From: CAYIVF01 sp964366875
GTDB taxonomy: Bacteria > Patescibacteriota > Minisyncoccia > Minisyncoccales > Staskawiczbacteraceae
Length of the DNA: 20,313 nt
Assembly (NCBI GenBank): GCA_964366875.1
Contig: CAYIVF010000013.1
Coordinates: 1-20,313, forward strand
Direction of reading: 5' to 3'
A model generated the notes under the pieces. It was not told where the DNA came from. It did not search any database and was given only the letters and a program-made list of their open reading frames with translations. Shown piece after piece: positions 14,313-20,313 of the stretch; within the stretch, counting starts at the first letter, position 1, and each line of letters begins with the position of its first letter. A program made the position numbers and the translations under genes.

Positions 14313-14326
14313 TATAATGATATAAT
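14313..14326 (+). promoter_or_regulatory. Two overlapping -10 boxes for the 14359 operon
   Basis: TATAAT occurs at 14313-14318 and again at 14321-14326. The nearest -35-like hexamer, TTGCAT (14294-14299), is 13 or 21 bases away, so the -35 assignment is poor. The location fits the divergent operon start. Confidence 0.4.
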
Positions 14327-14358
14327 AGACCTGTAGTTTAATAATTAAAATTTAAAAT

Positions 14359-14625
14359 ATGAATAAGAAAACAATTATCATAGTTGCAGTTATTTTGCTG
14401 GTTATTATATTGGCTGCAGGAGGTTATTTTTACTGGAATAATTTTAAAAGCTCCAAAGAAAAAAACGAATTAGAAAAAGCCGGCGAGGCGGCGGACAAAA
14501 TAACCGAAAGTGCCACAAAAGGAGTTTTGCCGTCTATTCAAACAAATCCTCTTGAAAATAAACCCGATGTCAATCCAGCCGACAAAGCCAATCCGTTTAA
14601 AGATATTAAAATTAATCCCTTTTAA
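14359..14625 (+). CDS. Membrane-anchored small protein with NP-rich tail
   Basis: 88 residues. One N-terminal membrane helix (about 5-26) is followed by an acidic linker and a Pro/Asn-rich C-terminus with repeated NP units (TNPLENKPDVNPADKANPF...INPF). Proteins with this kind of NPLENK...NPF tail are familiar to me from Parcubacteria but have no named family. The stop is two bases before the start of the Cys-repeat protein, so the two are almost certainly cotranscribed and may act together at the cell surface. No SD is present. Confidence 0.8.
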   Translation: MNKKTIIIVAVILLVIILAAGGYFYWNNFKSSKEKNELEKAGEAADKITESATKGVLPSIQTNPLENKPDVNPADKANPFKDIKINPF

Positions 14626-14627
14626 AT

Positions 14628-16337
14628 ATGAAAACAAAACTCCTAATTATTTTTATTGTTCTAAGTTTTTTAATAATCAGTTCAGCTGTAATAGCTAATA
14701 AAATTTTAGCCCAAGGAACAATTGATACGGCAAGTATCAAATATCCCGTAGAAGAGCTGGGAAATTGTAAAAACGAGATGGATTGTCGAGCCTATTGCGA
14801 TGAATCGGAGAACGTGAGCGTTTGTTTAGATTTTGCTGAAAAAAACAATCTTATGTCAGCGAGAGAAATTGAGATGGCTAAAAAATTTCTTGCAGCCGGC
14901 AATAAAGGACCAGGGGGTTGCGACAATAGAGACGCTTGCGAAGAATACTGCAATGACATGAGTCGTATTGATGAATGCATTTCTTTTGCCGAAAAGAATA
15001 ATTTGATACCGCCGGAAGAATTAAAGGAAGCCAAAAAGGTCCAAGCGGCAATAGCCAGAGGAGCTAAACCGCCTCCATGCGGCAACAAGAAGGCGTGCGA
15101 CACTTATTGCGATGACCCAGAGCATATGGAAGAGTGCATCACCTTTGGCATAGAAGCGGGTTTTATACAGGGCAAAGAACTTGAAGATGTTCAAAAAATG
15201 TTAGCGGCTCTCAAGAGAGGAGTGAAGCCGCCTCCGTGCCGCGGCAAAGAAGCATGCGATGAATATTGCAACGACCCAAACAATATGGAAGTTTGTATGA
15301 ATTTTGCTATGGAAGCCGGATTTATGCCAGAGCAGGAAAAAGCCGACGCTCAAAAAATGTTAGCCGCCCTTAAAAAAGGTATTAGGCCGCCCAATTGTCG
15401 CGGCCGAGAAGAATGTGATATTTACTGTTCTCAAGAGGAACATTTTGAAGAATGTATGAATTTTGCTGAAGCAGCTGGCTTTATGTCAGCCGAAGATGCG
15501 GCAATGGCGCGTAAAACAGGCGGCAAAGGGCCGGGCGGCTGCAAAGGTAAAGAAGAATGCGAGGCGTTTTGCAATAATCCCGATAACCAAGAAACTTGTT
15601 TTAATTTTGCCAAAGATAACGGAATGATACCGGAAGAAGATTTGAAAAAAATGGAAGAAGGGAAACAGCAAATGAAACAATCTCTTGAACAAGCGCCAAC
15701 AGAAGTATTGGATTGCCTTAAAACTGAAGTAGGAGCAGATATGGTTGAAAAAATGAATAGCGGATTTATGCCCCCAAGAGACATCGGTGAAAAAATGCAA
15801 AAATGTTTTGAAAAAATGGGTCCTCCGCAAGGTCCTCAAGGTCCCGGAGGGTCGGGGGAAGGCGGTATGATACCACCAGCAGGACAGGCGGGTCCCGGTG
15901 GTTGCCAAAATCCTGAAGAGTGCAAATCATATTGTGAATCTAACCCTGAAGAATGTAAAAATTTCCAATCGCCGTCTATACCCCAGGGTCAACCCTGCGA
16001 GGGAGAGAATTGCCAATACGGTCCTCCTCCGGGAACACAACCCGGTCAGTCGCCGCAAACGGGTGAAAATCCAGTGCCCTGCCAGGGAAGCGATTGTCCT
16101 CAAATGCCCCCGCCTCCTCCCGGTTCATCGCAACAATTTGCGCCAGGAACAGGACCCAATGTGCCCCCGGCAGAGGGAATAGGGCCAATGGCGCCATCAT
16201 CAGGAGAAAATGCGCCTCCGCCGCCTCCGCCGCCTCCACCGCCTCCACCGCCTCCGCCCACTAGTTTTCTTATAAATCCAGATTCCTTGGTGGCATCAGC
16301 CGCTCGCGCATTGTTTAACCTTTTGTTTAATCGCTAA
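14628..16337 (+). CDS. Secreted protein with seven Cys-rich repeats and proline-rich tail
   Basis: 569 residues. A signal peptide (1-29, ending ANKILAQ) precedes repeats of ~48-53 residues built on C-x5-C-x3-C-x8-C-x2-F. The cysteines are at 47/53/57/66, 98/104/108/117, 151/157/161/170, 204/210/214/223, 257/263/267/276 and 305/311/315/324. A seventh, shorter unit is at 426/432/436/443. Each repeat continues with a helical AEKNNLI/EAGFM-type segment and a GKGPGG or KPPP linker. Two PCxGxxC motifs and a 15-residue proline run (530-544) lead to a conserved-looking hydrophobic end (SLVASAARALFNLLFNR). I infer disulfide-stabilised extracellular modules; no known domain is recognised. The cysteine count suggests oxidative folding outside the membrane. 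Confidence 0.9.
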   Translation: MKTKLLIIFIVLSFLIISSAVIANKILAQGTIDTASIKYPVEELGNCKNEMDCRAYCDESENVSVCLDFAEKNNLMSAREIEMAKKFLAAGNKGPGGCDNRDACEEYCNDMSRIDECISFAEKNNLIPPEELKEAKKVQAAIARGAKPPPCGNKKACDTYCDDPEHMEECITFGIEAGFIQGKELEDVQKMLAALKRGVKPPPCRGKEACDEYCNDPNNMEVCMNFAMEAGFMPEQEKADAQKMLAALKKGIRPPNCRGREECDIYCSQEEHFEECMNFAEAAGFMSAEDAAMARKTGGKGPGGCKGKEECEAFCNNPDNQETCFNFAKDNGMIPEEDLKKMEEGKQQMKQSLEQAPTEVLDCLKTEVGADMVEKMNSGFMPPRDIGEKMQKCFEKMGPPQGPQGPGGSGEGGMIPPAGQAGPGGCQNPEECKSYCESNPEECKNFQSPSIPQGQPCEGENCQYGPPPGTQPGQSPQTGENPVPCQGSDCPQMPPPPPGSSQQFAPGTGPNVPPAEGIGPMAPSSGENAPPPPPPPPPPPPPPPTSFLINPDSLVASAARALFNLLFNR

Positions 16338-16348
16338 TCGTTAATCGT
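16328..16348 (+). repeat. Three 7-bp tandem repeats at a stop codon
   Basis: TAATCGC, TAATCGT, TAATCGT run consecutively from 16328 to 16348; the second unit supplies the stop of the Cys-repeat gene. Confidence 0.7.
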
Positions 16349-16365
16349 TGAAAAACTATATCAAC

Positions 16366-16400
16366 AAAAAATTCGCCGGATTGCTTCCGGCGAATTTTTT
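16366..16400 (+). terminator. Strong bidirectional intrinsic terminator
   Basis: AAAAAATTCGCCGG (16366-16379) and CCGGCGAATTTTTT (16387-16400) form a perfect 14-bp stem around a 7-base loop, with T and A tracts on either side. It terminates the 14359-16337 operon. Confidence 0.92.
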
Positions 16401-16630
16401 GTTTCAGTTCATATCATCAATTACTGGCTCCGTATACTGAAAATAGTTCGAACGCATTTTGCCGCCGAAAGTGGCGAGGAGAAGCCCCCGTAATTTGCGG
16501 CTCGCCCCTCGGCAAGCTCGGGGCTCGCCGCGTTCCTTAACAATTTCAAGTTTTTCTTTGACGGCAATCAAAAATGAATTTGCGGAGCAAATACTAAATG
16601 TAGTTTATGAAAAATTTAGAAAAAAATCAA
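16401..16630. other. Noncoding stretch with GC-rich palindromic repeat
   Basis: No supported gene. The part from 16461 to 16536 is strongly GC-rich in an AT-rich setting and contains CCCCTCGGCAAGCTCGGGG (16505-16523). That is a transition variant of the CCTTCGACAAGCTCAGG palindrome, flanked by GCGGC/GCCGC arms. The remainder (16540-16630) is AT-rich with no visible signal. A plus-strand frame from 16459 has an Arg/Pro-rich translation and no start signals, and is not called. Confidence 0.5.
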
Positions 16631-16670
16631 AAAGAAAAAGCCCGCCAGATGTCCTTTGGACATGGCGGGC
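16631..16670 (-). terminator. Terminator of the GC-rich 105-aa gene
   Basis: On the minus strand AGCCCGCCATGTCC (16670-16657) pairs with GGACA and TGGCGGGCT (16653-16638), leaving a two-base bulge and an AAA loop. TTTTTCTTTTT follows. It lies ~40 bases after the stop at 16712. Confidence 0.9.
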
Positions 16671-16711
16671 TACTGATTGGGTCGATCGGGTCACTTCTTG
16701 AACTCACTGGG

Positions 16712-17029
16712 TTAGATGACGGTTGTCTCCCAGTCGTCCGGCAGCACCTTCAGGTCCACAGCCCAACTGCCGATGCCGTCGAGGAGAAACTGCCATTTAG
16801 CCTCAGTGATTTCGTCGATCTCGAAGCACACGCAGGGAATCCACTCGCAGTGGTCTTTCCACCTGCCGTTTGCGTAGTCGTAGCCGCGTACCCAGACACG
16901 AGTCAGGCCAGCGTTACGCAGGATCGACGGGTTTCTGTAGCAGTAACCTGCCACTTCACCCAAGAGGTACTTCCGATCGTACGGTTCAAAGTGTTCACCG
17001 ATCCAGTCAAAGAGCGCGATTTTCTTCAT
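16712..17029 (-). CDS. GC-rich 105-residue protein, unrecognised, likely transferred
   Basis: The start at 17029 is set by AAGGAG (17042-17037) 7 bases upstream, rather than the longer frame beginning at 17065. It encodes 105 residues, acidic, rich in Trp, Tyr and Cys, with no signal peptide or membrane helix: MKKIALFDWIGEHFEPYD, then RNPSILRNAGLTRVWVRGYD, HCEWIPCVCFEIDEI, and WQFLLDGIGSW. No family is recognised. GC content and codon use (CTC, CGC, GAC, ATC, CTG) are far above neighbouring genes. It has its own consensus promoter, a ~220-base leader and a strong terminator, forming a self-contained unit. Function unknown. Confidence 0.85.
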   Translation of the reverse strand: MKKIALFDWIGEHFEPYDRKYLLGEVAGYCYRNPSILRNAGLTRVWVRGYDYANGRWKDHCEWIPCVCFEIDEITEAKWQFLLDGIGSWAVDLKVLPDDWETTVI

Positions 17030-17251
17030 ACTAACTCTCCTTTTTTCGTTTGGCGGAATTGCCAAGCGTTAATTAGAGAGTTCACCCGCTTACCTCCACA
17101 AGCGGAGGGGACGAAGGGCGGAGAACCATACTTCCTCAAAGTCCTGATTATCCGTACAGACTATGAGGTGACGGGATATTCCGGGATTTCTGGTCGCCTT
17201 GCAATGATCGTGCGGCTGTGGGTGCACACATTGCTCAGCCAAGCTCAGCTA
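17030..17251 (-). promoter_or_regulatory. Long structured 5' leader of the 105-aa gene
   Basis: The predicted leader is ~220 bases. Near its 5' end GCAATG pairs with CATTGC around an inner GTGC/GCAC stem. Further on, CCTCC/GGAGG (17108-17093) and CCGCTT/AAGCGG (17105-17086) are mutually exclusive hairpins. TTGGC/GCCAA (17065-17050) lies directly before the SD. A 15-codon upstream ORF spans the competing hairpins. This resembles a regulatory leader, but no known riboswitch class is recognised. Confidence 0.5.
17082..17129 (-). CDS. Possible leader peptide (15 residues)
   Basis: ATG at 17129 is preceded by GAGGA three bases upstream and encodes MVLRPSSPPLVEVSG then TGA. The SD spacing is short. 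The peptide has two Pro-rich spots, and its codons overlap the two competing hairpins of the leader. That is the arrangement expected of translation-dependent control, but this is a small ORF and could be chance. Confidence 0.3.
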   Translation of the reverse strand: MVLRPSSPPLVEVSG

Positions 17252-17257
17252 ACTATA

Positions 17258-17286
17258 ATCTTAGCATATAATGGTATATCTGTCAA
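17258..17286 (-). promoter_or_regulatory. Promoter of the GC-rich 105-aa gene
   Basis: Minus strand: exact TTGACA (17286-17281), 17-base spacer, TAAGAT (17263-17258). Predicted transcription start near 17251. Confidence 0.7.
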
Positions 17287-17317
17287 GCAGTAGCCTCGGT
17301 TTGTCCAGCCCACAAAC

Positions 17318-17345
17318 TAAAAACAGAAATCCGTTAGGATTTCTG
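17318..17345 (-). terminator. Minus-strand intrinsic terminator
   Basis: CAGAAATCC (17324-17332) and GGATTTCTG (17337-17345) form a perfect 9-bp stem with a GTTA loop (TAAC on the minus strand). On the minus strand a U tract (17323-17318) follows. It could end the 20313-17567 cluster and insulate the 105-aa gene from it. Confidence 0.7.
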
Positions 17346-17566
17346 AAAATAAAAATGAAAAAATTTTCTTTTACTAAACAAAATCGCCAATTGATTTTTT
17401 CAGCCAAAATTCCGTTCAATTTGGCCGCCGAGCCGCGAGGCGGCGAGGCGGAATGTTTGACTTTTCCTTACTGACTCGCTAAATGGAACGCTTTTAGAAC
17501 GTCCAACTGGATTAATAATATTATATCACCCGAATCAATTTTAAAACAAACTCAAAAATTGTTAGT
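17346..17566. other. Noncoding stretch with nested GC-rich inverted repeat
   Basis: No supported gene. ATTCCG (17409-17414) pairs with CGGAAT (17449-17454), enclosing GCCGCC (17424-17429) and GGCGGC (17439-17444). This GC-rich block in an AT-rich context resembles those near 16461-16536 and 6258-6283. A 39-codon plus-strand frame (17355-17474) runs through it and is not convincing as a gene. Confidence 0.5.
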
Positions 17567-18151
17567 CTAAAATAGGGGTGGAAAGAAGGAAGCTATTATT
17601 GAGAATATAGATATTATCATTAGTAAAACAATTAATGTGGTTGTATAATCTACTCTCCAGTCCTCTTTTTTTCTATTAAAAATATTGCTTTCTCCGTCCT
17701 TAAGAATATCCTGTATTAATTGAGGTAATTTTTCACTATTACCCTCTCCCTTTCTACATTTGTCTATTTCACTAATAATTTTATCGAAAGGTCTTACGCA
17801 ATTTCTATATAATTTTATATAGCTTTTTAATCCTCCGTAGATTTCGCGATTCAAATTAAAAACGCTGAAAATAACCGTAAGCAATAAACCAATAACTCCA
17901 ATTATTATATAATTTTCATTCTTTACTAACCTACTATCTAAAAAGGCCAAACTAAAAGAAGCCAGCGCCCCCGATATAATAGCAAATTGCCTAAGGTTTT
18001 GAATATTTTCAAAAAGCGCCTTCATCACGCGAGGTTCGATTTCTTCTGAGACAACAGCTACAGCATTTATATGCTTTTTACGAAGTTCGTCTAGGGCAGT
18101 TATCTCCTCTTTGTTTAAATGATTATTTATAACAGGGGGGGGTAGAGGCAC
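17567..18151 (-). CDS. Multi-pass membrane protein with long cytosolic-type helical segment
   Basis: 194 residues from a GTG start; no nearby ATG fits. Two close membrane helices (about 56-71 and 80-99) are followed by a ~70-residue charged helical region and a third C-terminal helix (about 170-190). No motif or family is recognised. The layout (2TM plus helix) loosely recalls small membrane effectors such as SLATT proteins, but I see no specific match. Eight consecutive C in the first codons (plus-strand G at 18135-18142) make the start slippage-prone. It is the last gene of the minus-strand cluster; the terminator at 17318-17345 follows. Confidence 0.7.
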   Translation of the reverse strand: MPLPPPVINNHLNKEEITALDELRKKHINAVAVVSEEIEPRVMKALFENIQNLRQFAIISGALASFSLAFLDSRLVKNENYIIIGVIGLLLTVIFSVFNLNREIYGGLKSYIKLYRNCVRPFDKIISEIDKCRKGEGNSEKLPQLIQDILKDGESNIFNRKKEDWRVDYTTTLIVLLMIISIFSIIASFFPPLF

Positions 18152-18249
18152 AAGTTGGCCTTGTTTTTTATATACTAAGTAGGCACTTCCGCACAGACTG
18201 AATTTTAGACAAAATCCAAGAAGACATTTTAAAATTAATGTTGGAACAA

Positions 18250-18272
18250 CAGATATTTATTTATAATATCTG
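18250..18272. repeat. AT-rich 8-bp inverted repeat at the end of the secreted-protein gene
   Basis: CAGATATT (18250-18257) and AATATCTG (18265-18272) are perfect complements with a 7-base loop. The pair overlaps the stop codon at 18259-18257. There is no T tract on either side, so termination is unlikely. Confidence 0.6.
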
Positions 18273-19291
18273 ATTGGAACGGAAAAAGAATTTGTAAGAT
18301 TAAAATCCCCTTTTTTTGTAAAAGAGAAAACTGGAGATTCAGAATCGCTTCTTTCTTTTTCGGCAGTAATTACAAAACTATAGTTTTGGAGAATAAAATT
18401 ACTTCCATCAATTATAACGCTATGAAATTTAGATGGTTCATTATTTGATTCAAATTTTTTTTCTTCACGACCGCTACCGAGGGGCGACCAAAGCCCTTTA
18501 ATTGTTATCCTGGAATTAGAAATTAAGTTTGTATACCAAGAAATCTTAAGGACGCCTTCCGGAACAAAAAAATTTCCCACAGGATAAGATTCTTGACTAG
18601 TTCTATTTATTATGAGTCCTGTTATTTCTAAATCCTTTTCCGGCATTACAATCTGGAGTGGAGTAGTGCAGATTCCCTGAACACATGAATCGCTACCGCT
18701 ACAGCTATAACAATTAGACTTTTCTATCTTAATCTCTTTCAAAACATTGGTGCAGGCGCCTTTCACGCAAGAAAAATCACGATACATTTTCTCTTGACAG
18801 GTGCAGGAATAATGGTTTAAATAATGGTTTATTCCGTCGCAACAAGGATAAGAAGGTTTTTCTTTATACCAGCCGTCTTGAAAATCGCAATCGGTGGGGC
18901 AAGAAATAATTTCTGGTTCTACAACGACAATGGCATCTTGTTTTGGGGTTAATCTTGGTGCTGGCTTTGCTGTTAGAGTATTAACAGAATTATTCGTCGG
19001 TTTAGGCGAAGAGTTTGAAGGCGGAGTCGGGTTTGGAGTGGATACGATTATCGGAGCAGAAACAGTCTCTAAATCAGTTTTTTTGGGCTTCTCTACGCTT
19101 TCAATTTGATTAGTTGGAGGAACTATCGAGGCGGTTTGTGATTTACTCAATGCGCTAAAAATAGTTTGAATATTATTCCATATATTCCAACTAAAAGGAT
19201 TCCACCAAGAAGCGAAAGCAACCTGGGGGACAATGAATGAGATTAGTAATAAAATTATAAAAAACTTATAATATTTTTCCATAGTTTGCAT
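18257..19291 (-). CDS. Secreted Cys-rich protein with Pro-rich linker and WWNPFSW motif
   Basis: 344 residues. A signal peptide (about 5-27, ending VAFA) is directly followed by SWWNPFSWNIW, a motif I associate with secreted Parcubacterial proteins. A long Pro/Ser/Thr/Asn-rich linker (about 50-125) leads to a Cys-rich central part (about 134-212: CPTDCDF, PCCDG, CTCQEK, CYSCSG). A beta-rich C-terminal domain (about 215-344) completes it. I infer an extracellular or surface-attached protein; the fold is unknown. Starts at 19291 (MQTMEK) or 19282 (MEK) are equally possible, as neither has an SD. It belongs to the minus-strand cluster with the small membrane proteins at 19366-20174. Confidence 0.8.
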   Translation of the reverse strand: MQTMEKYYKFFIILLLISFIVPQVAFASWWNPFSWNIWNNIQTIFSALSKSQTASIVPPTNQIESVEKPKKTDLETVSAPIIVSTPNPTPPSNSSPKPTNNSVNTLTAKPAPRLTPKQDAIVVVEPEIISCPTDCDFQDGWYKEKPSYPCCDGINHYLNHYSCTCQEKMYRDFSCVKGACTNVLKEIKIEKSNCYSCSGSDSCVQGICTTPLQIVMPEKDLEITGLIINRTSQESYPVGNFFVPEGVLKISWYTNLISNSRITIKGLWSPLGSGREEKKFESNNEPSKFHSVIIDGSNFILQNYSFVITAEKERSDSESPVFSFTKKGDFNLTNSFSVPIRYYK

Positions 19292-19365
19292 AGGGGGTAG
19301 AGTCCCAAATTTATTTAATAAAATATAATCATTTAGTCTCTTTGCACAGAATTTGAATTTTAGAC

Positions 19366-19734
19366 TTAATTTTGAGGATATCGTTTATAGCAATTATCGA
19401 TGGCGGTTTTCCTTGCATCATCTAGTCTTTCCGATGTTATATGTATTAAAGTACAATCTTTTTCTTTTCCTACTGTTTCACAAGCGTTGTTCCAGTCATT
19501 CACATAATTTGTTTCGGCTGAATCTAAACACTCCGCCAAACTATTCTTGATGTCGGCTTGTTGTTTTTCTTCTAATAATATTTTTTGTTCAGCCTCTCTA
19601 TTTTTTTGCTCTATTTTTGCATTTTCATTATTAGGTATAAAAATTACAAAATAATATGCAGTTGATAGGGCAATAATTATAAGTACAACTAAAATTCCCA
19701 ATTTAAACCAGTTGTCTTTTAAAAATTGACCCAT
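19366..19734 (-). CDS. Small membrane-anchored protein with Cys-containing C-terminal domain
   Basis: 122 residues from the ATG at 19734. A longer frame begins at 19764 but would overlap the previous gene. The chosen start is 11 bases after the preceding stop and is preceded by TAAATAAATCC, also seen before the 20174 start. One membrane helix (about 12-34) is followed by a Lys/Glu-rich coiled segment. The C-terminal domain has C-x14-C-x8-C-type spacing: ECLDSAETNY, WNNACETVGKEKDC, DNCYKRYPQ. Similar C-terminal modules occur in unnamed bacterial proteins I recall. Probably extracytoplasmic; function unknown. Confidence 0.75.
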   Translation of the reverse strand: MGQFLKDNWFKLGILVVLIIIALSTAYYFVIFIPNNENAKIEQKNREAEQKILLEEKQQADIKNSLAECLDSAETNYVNDWNNACETVGKEKDCTLIHITSERLDDARKTAIDNCYKRYPQN

Positions 19735-19745
19735 GGATTTATTTA

Positions 19746-20174
19746 TTAATACTCTAATTCCCATTCTGTCCCGTTTTCATCTTCTACATAGCAAGAGCCG
19801 TCTTCGCAATCTGAATAGTCAACGTCAACCCAACCTCCCTTTGGAAAATAAATCCTTTCAATATTTTCCCCGTCTGAGTCAACATCTAAATCATAGCAAT
19901 TGCCACTACTTTGGTTGCAGGCCGTCATTGTTTCTGTTCCATAAAAACCGACAGGCTGGTCATTACTTTCGTCGTTTGTCGTAGAATAGTCGTCTTCAAA
20001 TTGTGGAGTATATTCCCGTCTGAGAGTGGGAGAGCCACTATAATCAGACATATCACCTTTTTGGTAAGCTTCATTAGAAATACTATCACCAGTAAAAGAG
20101 GAATAGATAGCCCAGATTATAAAAACAACTACAGCCCAGCCAAAAATTTTACCACCAATATTTTCACCTTCCAT
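19746..20174 (-). CDS. Small membrane-anchored acidic protein
   Basis: 142 residues from the ATG at 20174, preferred over 20195. The longer start would overlap the upstream gene, while 20174 follows its stop by eight bases and is preceded by the shared ATAAATCT box. One membrane helix (about 8-26) leads into an acidic Ser/Asp/Tyr-rich outside part. The C-terminal half has CNQSSGNCYDLDVDSDGENI, FPKGGWVDVDYSDCEDGSCYVED and WELEY; the two Cys pairs could form disulfides. No family is recognised. It is adjacent and probably coexpressed with the 19366 gene. Confidence 0.75.
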   Translation of the reverse strand: MEGENIGGKIFGWAVVVFIIWAIYSSFTGDSISNEAYQKGDMSDYSGSPTLRREYTPQFEDDYSTTNDESNDQPVGFYGTETMTACNQSSGNCYDLDVDSDGENIERIYFPKGGWVDVDYSDCEDGSCYVEDENGTEWELEY

Positions 20175-20182
20175 AGATTTAT

Positions 20183-20313
20183 TTACCAATCCCAAGCACT
20201 TTTATACCCCTTTTTACCAGTGTAGGGATTTATATTGCCTCTTGTGCTGTAGTTATCCCATTTGTATTTGTTAGGGCTAGTTCGATAACTAGGAGCAACA
20301 TATCTACCAGTAC
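20183..20313 (-). CDS. C-terminal end of an NPYTG-type protein (5' partial)
   Basis: The minus-strand frame is open from the window edge and ends TAA at 20185-20183, giving 42 residues. They include TGRYVAPSYRTSPN, YKWDNYSTRGNINPYTGKKG and a final WDW. The YV.P.YR...NP......NYS.RGN.NPYTGK pattern is a common C-terminal module of small, usually secreted bacterial proteins of unknown function, recognised from memory. The 20174 gene starts 8 bases after its stop, so it heads or belongs to the same minus-strand cluster. The rest of the gene is outside the window. Confidence 0.75.
   Translation of the reverse strand, partial: TGRYVAPSYRTSPNKYKWDNYSTRGNINPYTGKKGYKSAWDW

Noticed and set aside
14202..14358. 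Chromosomal origin
   Set aside because: Only one exact and one imperfect DnaA box, no dnaA, dnaN or rpmH nearby.
16459..16701. 80-residue plus-strand frame
   Set aside because: Arg/Pro-rich translation of a GC-rich palindrome, running into the minus-strand terminator; no start signals.
16607..17293. 228-residue plus-strand open frame
   Set aside because: It runs antisense through the 105-aa gene, its terminator, leader and promoter, has no SD or promoter, and is explained by the GC-rich codons of the opposite strand.
17355..17474. 39-codon plus-strand frame beginning MKKFSFTKQ
   Set aside because: Passes through a GC-rich inverted repeat and lacks an SD or promoter; could be a decayed fragment but cannot be supported.
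1..20313. CRISPR array, insertion sequence or prophage
   Set aside because: No regularly spaced direct repeats, transposase, integrase or phage structural genes were seen.

Overview
The window looks like a chromosomal segment of a Candidate Phyla Radiation bacterium (Patescibacteria, probably Parcubacteria-like). The basis is composition of about 40% GC, mostly SD-less AT-rich gene starts, many short secreted or membrane proteins of unrecognised family, a signal peptide followed by a WWNPFSW motif, a DUF5674 gene, and an NPYTG-type protein tail. TGA is used as an ordinary stop (genes ending at 2730, 7560 and 8733), so this is genetic code 11 rather than the TGA-recoded Gracilibacteria/Absconditabacteria code. 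The lineage call is inference from protein style; no marker phylogeny was possible.

Layout. 1-2300: the 3' part of a large Ig-like, membrane-anchored surface protein and a small membrane protein. 2350-3005: a compact cassette with its own promoter, a 5' hairpin, strong SDs, two small genes and a terminator. 3007-5035: groES-groEL. 5094-7892: a zinc-ribbon protein, lemA, a 26-bp perfect inverted repeat, htpX, DUF5674 and a small conserved hypothetical. 7899-7983: tRNA-Ser(GGA), followed by a VUT/YhhQ-type queuosine precursor transporter with different codon use. 8891-12970: SIMPL protein, HIT hydrolase, DnaG primase and RpoD, closely packed or overlapping (a macromolecular-synthesis operon without rpsU). 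12954-14201 (minus): a small membrane protein, a strongly structured RNA element, an RRM RNA-binding protein and a small hypothetical. 14359-16337: a membrane-anchored peptide plus a secreted protein with seven Cys-rich repeats and a proline-rich tail. 16338-17566: mostly noncoding, holding terminators, GC-rich palindromes and one GC-rich 105-aa gene with a ~220-nt structured leader. 17567-20313 (minus): a cluster of membrane or secreted proteins, the last cut by the window edge.

Together the left two thirds is a proteostasis, envelope and replication/transcription core (GroES/GroEL, LemA/HtpX, DnaG/RpoD). The right third is accessory and surface-directed. The least explained items are the structured minus-strand RNA at 13304-13381, the inverted repeat abutting the htpX start, the Cys-repeat protein pair, and the GC-rich gene with its long leader.
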